Assembly: GCA_950295325.1 (NCBI GenBank)
Contig: OX485809.1
Coordinates: forward strand, 22,446,001 to 22,510,000
Length of the DNA stretch: 64,000 nucleotides
From: Polytrichum commune
Lineage: Eukaryota; Streptophyta; Polytrichopsida; Polytrichales; Polytrichaceae
Direction of reading: 5' to 3'
A program made the translations under genes and the position numbers. Every line of letters begins with the position of its first letter. Within the stretch, counting starts at the first letter, position 1. Positions 36,301 through 47,900 of the stretch are shown here, in pieces. The notes under the pieces were generated by a model. That model had not been told where the DNA came from. It saw only the letters and a list, made by a program, of their open reading frames with translations, and made no database searches.

Positions 36301-38729
36301 AACACAAACACACATCTGGAATACAGTTTTGAGAGCTGACCTACACGACGCACTTCATTGATAAGATCATCCCCATCTGAACCTTGCTCTAGAACATACT
36401 GTTCAGGCCAAAAATCATGGTCCCCAAGATGATCCACTGGGATAAGAGAGCAGGCACTGACTTTACTAGACTTGGTTCCATCCTGCCACAATACATCAAC
36501 AATTGTTCTTGTATTCACAACCAAAGCTGCACTCTCTGAATTCTTGTCCTTCCTGGATGCTTTTCGCTCTCTTTTTGTTGTCCTCCTCAACTGCTGCTTA
36601 CTTAGCCTTCTTTGTCTTGGGACACCACCACCACTATCACCTGGTGCTTCCCCAGAGCCACTGGGTCCAGGTGCACCACTTTCAGCTGTTGCCTCTGACA
36701 AAGTCACTGATGATATAGGATCTCCCTTAACTGCATCAACTAATCCTGTTTCAGACCCTCCGTCTGACATGGTTCCAGAATCCCCAATATGAGACCTGAA
36801 ACCTTCAGGAAGAAGAGCACGGTCTCCAATTTCCCAGTATGTGTGAGTAAAGTAGTTCATAGGCACAAGGTCCCGAGGCTCTTGCTGCTCAGCAGGAACT
36901 GCTGAAGAGTGCATTGCTGAAACAGCTAACCAGTAGACAATTACTGTACCTGCTCAAGCAAAGTGTAGAATTCAACTTTGATGCACTTGCAGACAAGAAC
37001 TTTACCAAATATGCTAGGTTGCAATGTTGTTGTTTTCCAAGTCTTACAAACTCATAAGAAAATGACATGATTATTGTACCATATGACCTCAGTGACTTGT
37101 AAGCACAAGAAAATTGCTCTCATCTTGCATAGAAAAAGAAAACCTCCACACAAAACTCATCAAGAGGAGGAGAGATCACAAGGTTCACTATGATGGACAT
37201 GCTGCAAAGGAAACTAGTCTAAGAATCTCAGTTCAAGTCCATGAAGCCCCAAGTGCTCTACTTCATAGACAAAATAGAAACCAGGGAAAACAGAACTGAA
37301 GTTACAAAAGCACAGAGAGGCCAGAAAGTACAAAGAATCAAAAGACAGACCTGCCTCAACATCAATTACAACACCTTCCGTCCGATTTGCTTTCCACTGG
37401 CCCCTTAACCATTTTGCATTTTTAAAAACTCCAGTAGAGGATGCTCGCACTCGTTGCCCAGGATAGTAGGGTGACTCTGTATCATCCATCAAGCTTTCAC
37501 TATTAGCAAGCAGGCGGTTTGGCTCTGCTTGGTATACTTTACATTTGCATCCATCGTCAAACAGCACTGTAACGTTGTCCATTACTTCTTCCACACGACC
37601 AAGCCAGTGGCCATTTATTACATAATCTCCAGGAGTGAATGCGCGCACCTACATGACAAACTGCATGTAATTAGTTCCTAAGGTGCAAATTGGTACACAT
37701 AATACACCAGCCTAAGTTAGACCGCAACTCACATTCACAATGTTGATAGGCATGACCTAGGCTTGTATTCTAAAATAGATATATACATAAGGAGCAAGAA
37801 AGTGGACATTACATGAGAAGTTGAAAACCTACTGACAACCAATGACTGTCGTGCATTTCAGAGTAGGACTTCAGATTCGGAAGTGGATAGGCACATGACA
37901 CAGCAAGATAATCATAATTGGAATCAAGCTGATCATATCGCATCCGTAACGTACTTTCTGCGTGTACTTGGGCAAACAGAGATGAGGTCACTAAACCCCC
38001 ATTTCGACACAGACCAAAACCCCAACACTTCCACACCTCTAGGTTCAATATGTAAATTCCGTCCCCGGGAGGAGAATATATCAGCTAGACCACCAAGTCA
38101 GGTGACACAAGCCCAACAGGACAAGATATGGGAAACGAGCTTGACCATTCTCGCAAATTCTTGAATGGATTATACAGCAACAGGCCGTACTTCTGTTTCA
38201 TCAGCACTTGACTCTATGAGATGCCAAGTCAGCCAATACAAAATTCATCATAGGGGCAGGTGAGGTGAAGAAAAGAAAAAAAATATACCCTGCGAAGCCG
38301 CCTGCTGTCAACATCTCTCACAATTTCTTTGTTTAGAAGCTCCAGATCAACCGTCATGTCGACATCTATTACAATTCCCGTCTGCCCCAAAGGATTGGAA
38401 GCCAAGGCCACTACATCTCCATGCATGAATGATCTATCTAATACTCGAATATCCGTCACTTTCTCAACGGTTTCTTCGGAATCAACCCACACAATGCGAG
38501 CCGAGCCTTCCGAAAGACTACGGTCCTCGTTGTTGTTGTTTTCGTCTTCATTTTCTTCTTCACTGTCTGAAGAATCTGAATCTGAGGAATCTCCTCCTAC
38601 TCTAGTTACCATTCCAATACGCTCTGGATGTGAGACACTCTGTACAACATCCTCTCGGAAGAGCTGGACATCTGAGACTCTGTGTCCTTCCGCATCTGTT
38701 GTAGTTTGTGTTTCAGATAGCTTCTCCAT
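30363..38729 (-). CDS. UBC23: Giant E2 ubiquitin-conjugating enzyme, UBC23/PHO2 (UBE2O) family
   Basis: This is a very large E2 enzyme that passes ubiquitin to substrates and in this family can act as a combined E2/E3. Plant relatives include PHO2/UBC24, which controls phosphate transporters at endomembranes. Fourteen coding exons join in phase (minus strand): 38729-38289, 37648-37351, 36916-36341, 36021-35782, 35504-35320, 34986-34831, 34353-34023, 33076-32996, 32796-32570, 31970-31901, 31682-31543, 31315-31004, 30839-30753, 30521-30363, giving about 1,100 aa. An acidic Ser/Asp stretch (about residues 50-75) is followed by SH3-like conserved regions (exons 1-5), an acidic linker, the family motif SDHHF (about 835), then the UBC fold (about 846-1012) with GAPGTPYHDG, NPNLY, and VCLSLLNTW containing catalytic Cys937. 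The start is the first Met that begins a family-like N terminus. Length fits UBC23 better than PHO2. The exon 6 end and the exon 8-9 junction are the least certain. Which paralogue it is remains open. Confidence 0.9.
33150..33780. repeat. Dispersed repeat F, copy in intron 7 of the E2 gene
   Basis: The long intron between 34,023 and 33,076 holds sequence closely related to 51,850-52,370. Shared blocks in the same order include GACACTTGACATTAGTATGC or a near variant, AACTATCATCTCAAG and CTCTAGGCA. Element type is undetermined; no coding capacity or clear termini were seen. Confidence 0.7.
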
Positions 38730-39440
38730 CTCTCTTATATAGTACCACCACAAATTCAACAAAACCCTTTCCAGCCAATACAACAACACAATTAATTGCC
38801 TCTTTCCACCCAAACCCTATTCCTCTTCCACTCGTCTTCTCTCTGCTCTGCTCTACCCCTGAAGACACCAACCCTTGGTTTTGTATGTCCTCGAACTAAA
38901 TGCTTTGGTTGCAAGGCCTTAAACCCTGACCACCTATTTCAGATCCTACTGCTACTTTCAACACTCTTTCAAGCTCCCGTCTCCTCTATGGCTCTCCTCT
39001 TGTCGAAGAACCTCCACATATGAACTCCATTTCACTATGTTGCCTCCTTCAATTCACACCAATCATCCATCATGTCTAACATCTTTCTCCCACAAAAGAC
39101 ACACTTACACCAGAAAACCAAACAAAAAACCTAAACCCTAAATCCTTCACTCCCAGTCACCAAGGTCTCCTGCCAAGCCAAGACCCTTCATGCGATGATC
39201 ATGCACCAAGGCGAAAGGCCCAGAACTCTCATTCCCGGGAGCTAACCGATGATATTTCCAAAATTGCACCACCCTGCGAAATCGTCGATTGTGGACGGAT
39301 TTGTGAAGGGAAAATAGTGAGGAGTGTGGGAGAGAAGAGGCGAGCCTGCTGGTGGCGGTGAGCAGAGCGAAGGTAAGAAAGGAAGCGGATAAAAATCGAA
39401 AATATCGGCGAGTCTCCAGTTGATTTTGATACATTCGAAG
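38730..39440 (-). promoter_or_regulatory. Upstream region and probable 5'UTR/promoter of the giant E2 gene
   Basis: About 700 bp upstream of the E2 start codon, on the minus strand. It is pyrimidine-rich on the plus strand near 38,820-38,960 and carries a 95-codon open frame at 39,434-39,147 with no recognisable protein similarity, so it is either an upstream ORF or chance. I saw no match to the miR399 target sites that characterise seed-plant PHO2 leaders, although a 5'UTR intron could move the leader further away. No TATA box was assigned. Confidence 0.35.
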
Positions 39441-41229
39441 CCTTCCGTCTGTCCTCCTGCCTCTATTCTATCTGTGTCTTGTGTTGTGTGCGTGCGCTGT
39501 GTTGCGGTGTGGACAAGACCGAACTCCGAAGCGGGGCCTGCGAAGACAGAGAGGTCGGAGGGTCTGCCCCTTGGTGCACAAAGGGTTTGCCACTCAGCCC
39601 GTTCTCTTCACATGGATGAATGGATGAAAGGGGTGGATGAGTAGCTAGTTGGTGGATGAAGAGCATGTATGGTTTTGGGGAGGCTCCACGAGTAGGCAAG
39701 ATTGCACCAAAAATAATAAGGCCGCACTTTTTATCTTAAGACATAACATTGCTAAGATATGAGAGTAGTTCAAGAATATAAGGTCAAGGGCTAGGAAGAA
39801 ACATGTTGTGATTCACAAACCGTAGGCGAAGCAACAAACGGGGAAGACATAAAACGACAGTATTACGAAGATACTAGGATTGGTAGATTTACGACGTTTT
39901 CAAGGTTTCGAATTGGCGACGTGGCCTCACGAGAGGCCATAACCCTGGTTCACCTCCCATAGACTTCTTCTTGAAAACAACGGTCTAAGGTTTAGTGTTG
40001 TCATAAGGTTTTCATGAAGCATGGGAACATTATTATTTGAAAAGGATAGGGAATATGAGGTTTTAAAATATTATATATATATATAATCTAAATAAATAAA
40101 TAAAAGCGAGCCCAACATGGTAACATGGTTTGGTGGGTTATTACCTACTCCACATCAAACACCATCTACACAACCTATGCCATGGTAGTGTTCTTCTTGT
40201 GATCTATCTTAGTTTATCAGAGAAATTTTGTAACATGTCACCAACTTAAACTTCCAATCATTTAAACAAAAATGCATATGAGATTTCTCATTGTGCATGT
40301 GTGCATCCCACGTGCATATACTCATAATAGAAACATAATGGTAAAACAATAAAATTATATCAAAAAAATAAACATTGGTATGTCTCTCTTGGCAAAGAGA
40401 GAATTGTTGCATACAAAGCATACTTCTCATTCATCCAACATTAAAGCCCTTAAATAAACAATGTGTCCCACATCTTGCTTATTTTAGTTGAGTTCACACC
40501 CAAATTAAAGGACTTCAAATCAATGTATTTCAAGCCATTCAAGACGAAACAACCACAAATATGTAGGGGGTTGAGTGTATTGTTGGATTGATAAGAGGTA
40601 CTTTTGTATGCAATAAGTCCCCTTGGTGTATCACTTCATTTCCACGTCAAAAAAATAAGAAAAAGAACAAAGAATGTCGCTTTTGATTTACATCAGTGAA
40701 AAAAAACAGAGGTACACTTTCAAATGACATGATAAAGGGCATGGTCACATGTACATGGTCCCCAGTGGTCATCAGAGGGACATGTGTAGATTACATTCAA
40801 ACTTGGGATCATTTGAGTGAGGTTAAAAGAGGGGACAATTTGGAGTTGTATTGGAGAGGTGTGTTGGTTTTAGGATGTGCCATCTTGTTGCAAAAATCAT
40901 GCAAAAAACTTGAATCAATTTAGTTCGTTACATCCTCAAAAGCTCTCTTCGAATGATAGCTTGGAATCATATGTGATCCCAAGTGCAATTTGATCCTTGA
41001 AAAATAACAAACCAAAAAATAACAATGGAACACTCGTGAAGTTATGGGTACATGTTCACAACAGCTATCATTGGAGAGGGTGAGAACAATAATTCTTATG
41101 TAAAACTTGGGTTACTATTTAGAACTAGATTTACTTATACCTCAATGGTAATTACCTCAAATTAATTTACTGAGGTTAGTTTAGTTCGAATTAGCAATAA
41201 ACCTATAGGGATAGATTTTTCAAATGAAA
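39441..41229. other. Intergenic spacer between the divergent E2 and MEI1 genes
   Basis: Apart from a moderately GC-rich start (39,440-39,640) it is AT-rich and without a recognisable gene or transposon. With the flanking 5' regions it separates two head-to-head promoters. Confidence 0.5.
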
Positions 41230-41570
41230 TCCCTAATAAGTTTTGCTGCATGGGCCAGGCTTTGGAAAATGGATCGGCTCGGGCCGGGCCGGGGTTCGGT
41301 AATAGAACTACCATTGCCGGTAATAAGTGCCCTTACCCGGGAGAGCACCGTGACAGGCCTTGCCCTACACGTATGCAAGCGCGCGCGGTCGTAGGGACCT
41401 ATACTCCATAAGCCGGTTCCCGCCCTTCTTTTGGACCTTGCACAAAGTGAGCCCGGTTCCCGCTCCACCGGGCTCCGCAATCCTGCCTCTGAATTCTTTT
41501 CTTTCGCAAGCATCTGATTGAAGGCGCGGTTGCCGCTGTTCGATGCTGCGCAATCACACCCCAAGCTCAC
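41230..41570. other. GC-rich island, possibly organelle-derived
   Basis: This stretch is far richer in G and C than its AT-rich surroundings. It is open on the minus strand for 116 codons without resembling a known protein. It contains a strong stem-loop: 9 bp arms GAGCCCGGT/ACCGGGCTC, read on the minus strand, with a 9 nt loop near 41,450-41,480. Plant mitochondrial DNA and group II introns have this texture, so a mitochondrial insertion is a guess. It sits directly upstream of the MEI1 5' repeats and could instead be a CpG-like promoter segment. Confidence 0.3.
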
Positions 41571-41590
41571 AGCTCAGCTTGCTGCACACT

Positions 41591-42850
41591 GTTTGCATCT
41601 CTTTCTATGCAACCTGAGGCTGTGTCGAAGTCAATCGAGCTAATCAGAGCAGCTAAAATTGCTGAACTATACAGATACTGAGGACGGACGATTGTATTAG
41701 TGATATACACATTCTAGTCTCCTCGGCCTTCTTCGGATTGTAAATGTGAAGGTAGAGCGAAACCTGCGAACTGACCTAATTGGAGGCATACTCTGGTGCC
41801 GTAGGAAATTGTCGGTTGAACGGAGGCTGACATGTAGATCCCTTGCTGTAATCTATGAACTGGAAGGTTCGGCCTAATTAGTTTGTTGCCAATAAGCAAA
41901 TGCGAAACGAAGCTGTCCAGAATGCGTTTTCTGCTGCGCAAGAGAACACATGCTGTTATGAGATCAAGCGTGCAGCTGCCGCTCGGCCATGGAGGGCGTC
42001 TCGGTGCTCTTGACGGGATTTGCTGGTGATGAGAAGGTAATGATGTGTTTCTAATGTTTGCATCTCTTTCTGTGGAACCTGAAGCTCTATCAAATTCAAA
42101 CGAGCTAATCAGAGCAGCTAATTGCTGAACTTCACAGTTACTGAGGACGGACGATTGTAGTAATGTACACATTCTAGTCTCTCGGCCTTCTTCGAATCGT
42201 AAGTGTGAAGGTAGAGCGAAGCCTACGAACTGCCCTAATTGGAGACATACTCTGGTGCCGTTGGGAATTGTCAGTTTAGCGCAGGATGATGACCTGTAGA
42301 TCCCCTGCTGTAATGTGTGAATTGGAAAGTTCGGCTTGGTAAGCTTGTTGCTAATAAGCAACTGCGAAGCTGTCCAGTTTGCATTTTTCGTTGCACAAGA
42401 GGAGAATGTTTGAATCTCTTTCTGTGCAACCTGAGGTTTTATCAAAGTCCAACGAGCTAATTAGAGCAGCCAATTGCGGAACTATCCAGATACTGAGGAC
42501 GGTCGATTTTAGTTGTGTACACATTCTAGTCTCCTCGAGCCTCTTTAAATTGTAAATGTGAAGATGGAGCGAAACCTGCGAAAAAATTGACCTAATTGGA
42601 GACCGTCTCGTTCCATACGCTGGTGCCGTGTGAATTGTAGGACGACCTGTACATCCCCTGCTGTAATGTATGAAGTGGAAAGTTCGACTTGGTTAGTCTG
42701 TTGCCAATAAACAACGGCGAAGCTGTTCAGAATGCGTTTTTCGTTGCGCGAGAGAACACAAGCTGTTGTGAGATCGAGATTGCAGCTGCTGCTTGGTCAT
42801 GGAGGGCGTCTCGGTGCTCTTGACGGGATTTGCTGGTGACGAGAAGGTAA
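41591..42850 (+). repeat. Tandem triplication of the MEI1 5' region and first exon
   Basis: Three direct copies start near 41,591, 42,056 and 42,408, each opening with a variant of GTTTGCATCTCTTTCT. Copies 1 and 3 end in the MEI1 first coding exon; copy 2 lacks the last ~110 bp, including that exon. The shared parts carry the same order of motifs, such as CATTCTAGTCTC, AGGTAGAGCGAA and TCCCCTGCTGTAAT with small changes. The unit therefore contains promoter, leader and first exon of the gene. Confidence 0.88.
41989..42036 (+). other. Duplicate MEI1 first coding exon (possible alternative first exon)
   Basis: A 48 nt copy of MEI1 exon 1 lies 810 bp upstream of the exon used in the main model. 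It differs at one site (GAT against GAC, synonymous), so the 16 encoded residues are identical. A good donor (GTAATG) follows at 42,037, in the same phase, so splicing from here to 42,952 would give the same protein with a different leader. Confidence 0.8.
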
Positions 42851-44957
42851 CGTTGTGTTTCTGATATTTCTGATGCTCGCAGCATTTGATTCAACACGAT
42901 TTGAATTCACCTCGACTGATTTAAAGCATCCTGTATTGTGTTGTGGTATAGAAAGAACTGGAGGAGCTCGTGAAGTACATGTGCGGCATTCTTAAACAAC
43001 AAGCAGTACCGGATGTGGACTTTGTGGTTGCAAAGGATGTCCTTTCAGCAAAATACAAGGTATGGATCTTTTCAATTATAAGAGCACGAGACTATCAGCT
43101 TGAAACTCCTTTTCTAACACTTTCCAAGCCTGATATAAAGTGCAGTTGGTGGAAAGTACCTTATATACTAGCAGGTGTACATAAGATGTCAGCAACTGGA
43201 ATGGTGATGATTTCATAATTATGTTCTGAGCCTTCCATTCACATCATTTATGCATCATGTGACTCTCATACCGTCTCTTGTATGTGCAGTGGGCCAGGAG
43301 TATTAAAAAACCAGTTGTCACTTCGCTATGGTTGCGGCGATGTGTGTTGGAGCATAGGCAGGTTCCGCATGATCCTTTTAGGATGCCTGCACTTGCTGGC
43401 CTGAGAATATGTGCTACTGGAATCTCTCTTGGTAAGTCCTGAGCGAAGATTGTCCTTAATTCTTGTAAATACCATCAATTGAGCTGAGGATTGTGATTGT
43501 CTCCTACTTTTCTAAATTGTATTCTACGCTTAACAAGGGAAATGATGCTGGCTGGCAGAAGAGAGGTCACGAATCCAAGAAGCTGCTCAAAAGAATGGAG
43601 CTTCCTACTTTGCTGATCTTACAAAAGATTGCACTCATTTGATTGCTCTGATATCCTCTTCCATGTCTCACTATGTCTTCATCTTACATTGTAGCATGTG
43701 CGCTTGTCAAAGGGATTTTGAAAATGTTGAGCTGAATTATAAGGATTTCATCAAAATTGCTTGAATCATGCAACATGCATACAGTTTTAAATTCACATAA
43801 AACACCAGATTTCAGTACTGCTAAATTCATGCAACAAATGTGCGTCCTTGACTGCCAACACTTGCCGGAGGGGAGGAAATACACTGCAGCAGTGGATTGG
43901 AAATTAAAGCTTGTCTCTCAAACTTGGTTCTGGGAGTCCATCAAAGAGAAAGGTGGGTTCTTTAATTAAAGAAATTTGCTACCAGTGATGACAACTTGTT
44001 TCTTGTGTAAAAATTGGGGATGACTTTCATGTGAGCTGTGTGCTGCATATTACATGTGCCATCTTGTTTGATAAGGCTTTTGAATGTTTGTTTTTACTAC
44101 TTCTTTGGGATAGCAAAAATTAAGTAAGTTTAGGCAGACATCAGCCGACATGGATGTGTGACCTCCTTTATGCAGATGAATACAGGATCTTGGTTTCAGC
44201 AGGATGATTCAATGTTCAATCTCACTGTTTCATCAATTTATCCTGTCAATAATTGATTTGTCCCATCTGAATAGGTTGATCTGTTGATTGATAAACTGCA
44301 GTTTGTCTTGATGAGGATTACTTCCCAGTGCGTGCTCCTGCTCCTGCTCCAGTAAAAAGTGAGAGAAATCTCATTGATGGGACGGCAAGTTTCAAGCAGG
44401 AGGTGATTCCACTCCCAGAGAAAGGACCATCTTCAACCCCATTGTCTGGGAATAGAGCATCTGGTTCTTTGCAACGGTTGGAAGCATCTGCTGATGTTGA
44501 GTTGGCAACAGCACAAAATGCTGGAAACAATGACGCAATGTACCTTTCAGGTTCGTTGAGCAAGTACAGAAACAAGGATTGTCTCTCCTGGTTCTGAGCA
44601 AGGATTATTGATTGTACATCAGCATGTGTTTGTTATTTAGAAGCTGTCAGAGTCAAGGATGTCTTCCCATGCATATATCTGCTGTCTATGATAGCTGCTA
44701 TTTTAGACTGACATGTTATGATCGTTGACAAGAATGATCTCACTTGCAAGTCGCAATTGCCATCAGTCACAATGACATCATTAGGACATTGATGTTTATA
44801 GTTAACGCCATCCAATTAGTGTATAATTATTTCTGGTTGATGCTCACATATGTATATATATATATTTTATCATTATTATTATTTTCTTGCGATCTGTTTT
44901 TGTATGCCACTAATTTGCACTACAAGCACATGTGAAACATACATTTCTTGCTTCTCT

Positions 44958-44998
<41 letters not shown>

Positions 44999-47900
44999 AT
45001 TTTATTTTTTTCATTCAGTGTACAAACTCTACCACTCTCTGTATTTGGAAGAAATGCCTGAAATTTGCTTCCTAATTGAGATTTTGTACGAAGTGCTGTA
45101 GAATGCACTTACCTCCTAATTTCATATACAAGACACATTGAGTGCGAATTAAACTTGCATTGCACTTTACAGGTTGTCGAATATTCCTGCTAGGATTTGA
45201 TGCATCTGAGATGAGAAGGCTGGTGAATCTTGTGCGTGATGGAGGAGGCACGAGACATATGGAGATGAATGAAACAATCACACACGTGATTCTTGGAAGT
45301 CCACCTGAGAGGTACCTCCAAAAAATGTCTGTATTGAGATGGGATGTGCTAGAAAGGTTTCAACCGATTTCTTCACATCTGAATTAAAGGCAGCAAGTTT
45401 CTTGGTTGCTTTTGTTATGTAAACAAGAGGATCCAGAAACTGTGAAAGGAGAACAATGTTGAGTTTCTCAAGGTAAGCTTTATTTGACATGATTTGCCGA
45501 GCTTGTGTGATTCAAGTCCACTGTTAAGGGAGCGATTTTGCTGTGTTTACAGGGAAATGAAGGATATTAGGCAACTAGCAATGTGGGGTGCTGTCTACAT
45601 CCTGCAACCGACTTGGCTTGAAGAATGCTCAAGACAGAAAAGAGAAGTTGAAACTGATCAACATCAAGTACCTCAGAACCTATTGCTACAAGGTGCAATA
45701 ATCTCTCCTCGGGGTCATGTATTTCTGAGATCAGTTATGATATGTTACACATGCTACTGTGGAGGAGTGAAGTTCTTGGTTTGCATTTCTTAACAAGATC
45801 TGAAGTTTGTAGATGAATAGGTGCATATCTGATTTAATGTGTGAATGTTTATCCTGAGTTTATACATTTGGTATGCAAACTTTCTGCAGTATGCATATTG
45901 TAGTAGATTGAGATTCTTTGGGGCTGCTACTCCTAGCATGCTGGACCAGCTTCGTGATCCTAAGAACTGCACCACTTGGGGACTATTGGAGTGTATAATA
46001 TATGCTAATGTAGAGAAATAGTAGTCTGTAGGTTTGAACTAGAGGAAAGGAGCACTATTGAATTTGTTCATCATGTCATTCCTAGTTCTTTTGTCTTCGT
46101 TCATTTCTGCGTTATGGACTGGCCACTTTCTCCTCTTGTTTGCCTGCCTAACTATTAAATGTTATGAATATATATTGGAAGATGGGTTCTTCTTTTGAAG
46201 GTGACTTGTGATTTTTCATTAATTTCACACATGGGCTTCTTGGTCTCAGCTACGCTTGTTGGCATTGCAGGAAAAGAACGATTGGGTTGGGCTGGTCAGG
46301 AGAGATCAAAAACGGACCCAGGAATGCCATCGATACCTGACCTGCAATGTACCCGTTTGACTGAGTCTGCTTTGAATTCGAGCAGCAGTAAAGTACAGAG
46401 TACATTTAAAGTGCTGCCCAACAATGGCCTAGAAGCTACCAACTTGTCAGGGAAAGGGGCATCCTTGCCAAATCGCCTGGAGTCCCATGACAGCTTTAAT
46501 CGTGGGTCTGATAAAGTGACTATGCCTTCAAATATTAAGGGAGCTGGGATGGCTTCCACAAGCAGAGATGCTGAAAGACCTACGCAAGATGCAAGTTCTG
46601 AAGAACTTGGGACCTTGAAATCAGAAGGTCCAAATCGGCAGGCAATCAATGTATTTGAGGGACATCTTTTTGGATTCACAGATAATTATCCAGTGGATCA
46701 GGTACATGCACATTGCCACTCTTGTGGATGCTTATGAATATTGAGGTCTGTCTTTACACATAATAAATTAATGCTTTAAGTTTAATGTCTGGACACTTTA
46801 TGGCCTTGTCTAGGCACACATTCCCCAGGTGTAGACCATTAATTTGTTAATTGAGTTTATCCTCCTGAGGCAAGGTGAAGCAGTTAATCAGTGTGCTTAT
46901 GATGCATTTTGCTTTAAATTTGATTTTATGGAGGTTGTGTCTCTATGTCAAGCAAGTGTTGAGTTCTGAATCTTCTTTGCTGTTGTTTTAGTGTTAGTCG
47001 TGTTCATGAATCTGTTCATTTTCCATCCTTGATCTTTTGTATCTAGGTAGTATTTGTCAATGAGTAATTGCTGTGTGCTTTGTAAAACTATAAGTGTTAA
47101 CCACTTTTGCTAGCCCAATAATGATTTCAAGGACGTGTGGGAAGCGTGGATGTAGTTGACATACCTGTAATTTTGTGGCAGAGGGCTGACATTGTCTGGA
47201 TGATTCGGGAGCATGGGGGCATCTATCAAGATTCAGCCCTGAGGGTTGACTACATACTAGCTCCTCATGGGATGTTTGCAGCAGGTGCATCTGACTCCAT
47301 AGCAAAGTATGTCTCAAGGAACTGGCTTTCACACTGTGTGGAGGTATGTCCGTACTACATCTTGTGTTACCTTGCTTGTGAAAACTCCTGATTTATTGTG
47401 CATGATTAAATTCTGGATCTCATGTTTCTATCTTAGTGTCTTCTTTCTCCGGTTGATGATACAGTCACTTTGTCATGTCTGCCTTTCCAAAGATTCTGGG
47501 GGTTGTCCTTTGATGAATATTCCACCGAATACTAATGGTTTCTTAACTGACAGTGCATGTTGCCTTGTTCCCACTATATTTTGCAGGAGGGTAAACTGCT
47601 TGACACTCAAAGCCATGTCCTATTCCAGCCTTTACCTTGCCAAATACCATTGGATGGTTTTCAAGGCTTGAAATTCTGTGTCTCACAGTATAATGATCGA
47701 GACCGAAAATTATTGAGGAGACTCTGCCATGTATTAAAAGTCAAATTTACTGAGAGGTTTAATTCAAAAGTCACACACTTATTCTGCAAGGTGCAAGCTG
47801 GAGAGAAATATGAAAGTGCTTGTAAGCTTGGAGTTCCATCTCTCATAGCAGATTGGCTCTATGCTTGCATAGCTCAGGTAATTTGTAGGGCTACAACAGA

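Noticed and set aside
36472-36792. 106-codon plus-strand open frame
   Set aside because: It is the antisense of E2 exon 3, which is family-like on the minus strand (MNYFTHTYWEIGD, DHDFWPEQYV).
41714-42445. 243-codon minus-strand frame over the MEI1 5' repeats
   Set aside because: It runs through tandem copies of a leader region and repeats its own peptide; the exon-containing strand explains the sequence better.
46296-46679. 127-codon minus-strand open frame
   Set aside because: It is antisense to MEI1 exon 9, which joins in phase to neighbouring exons and leads into BRCT4; the minus frame has no motif.
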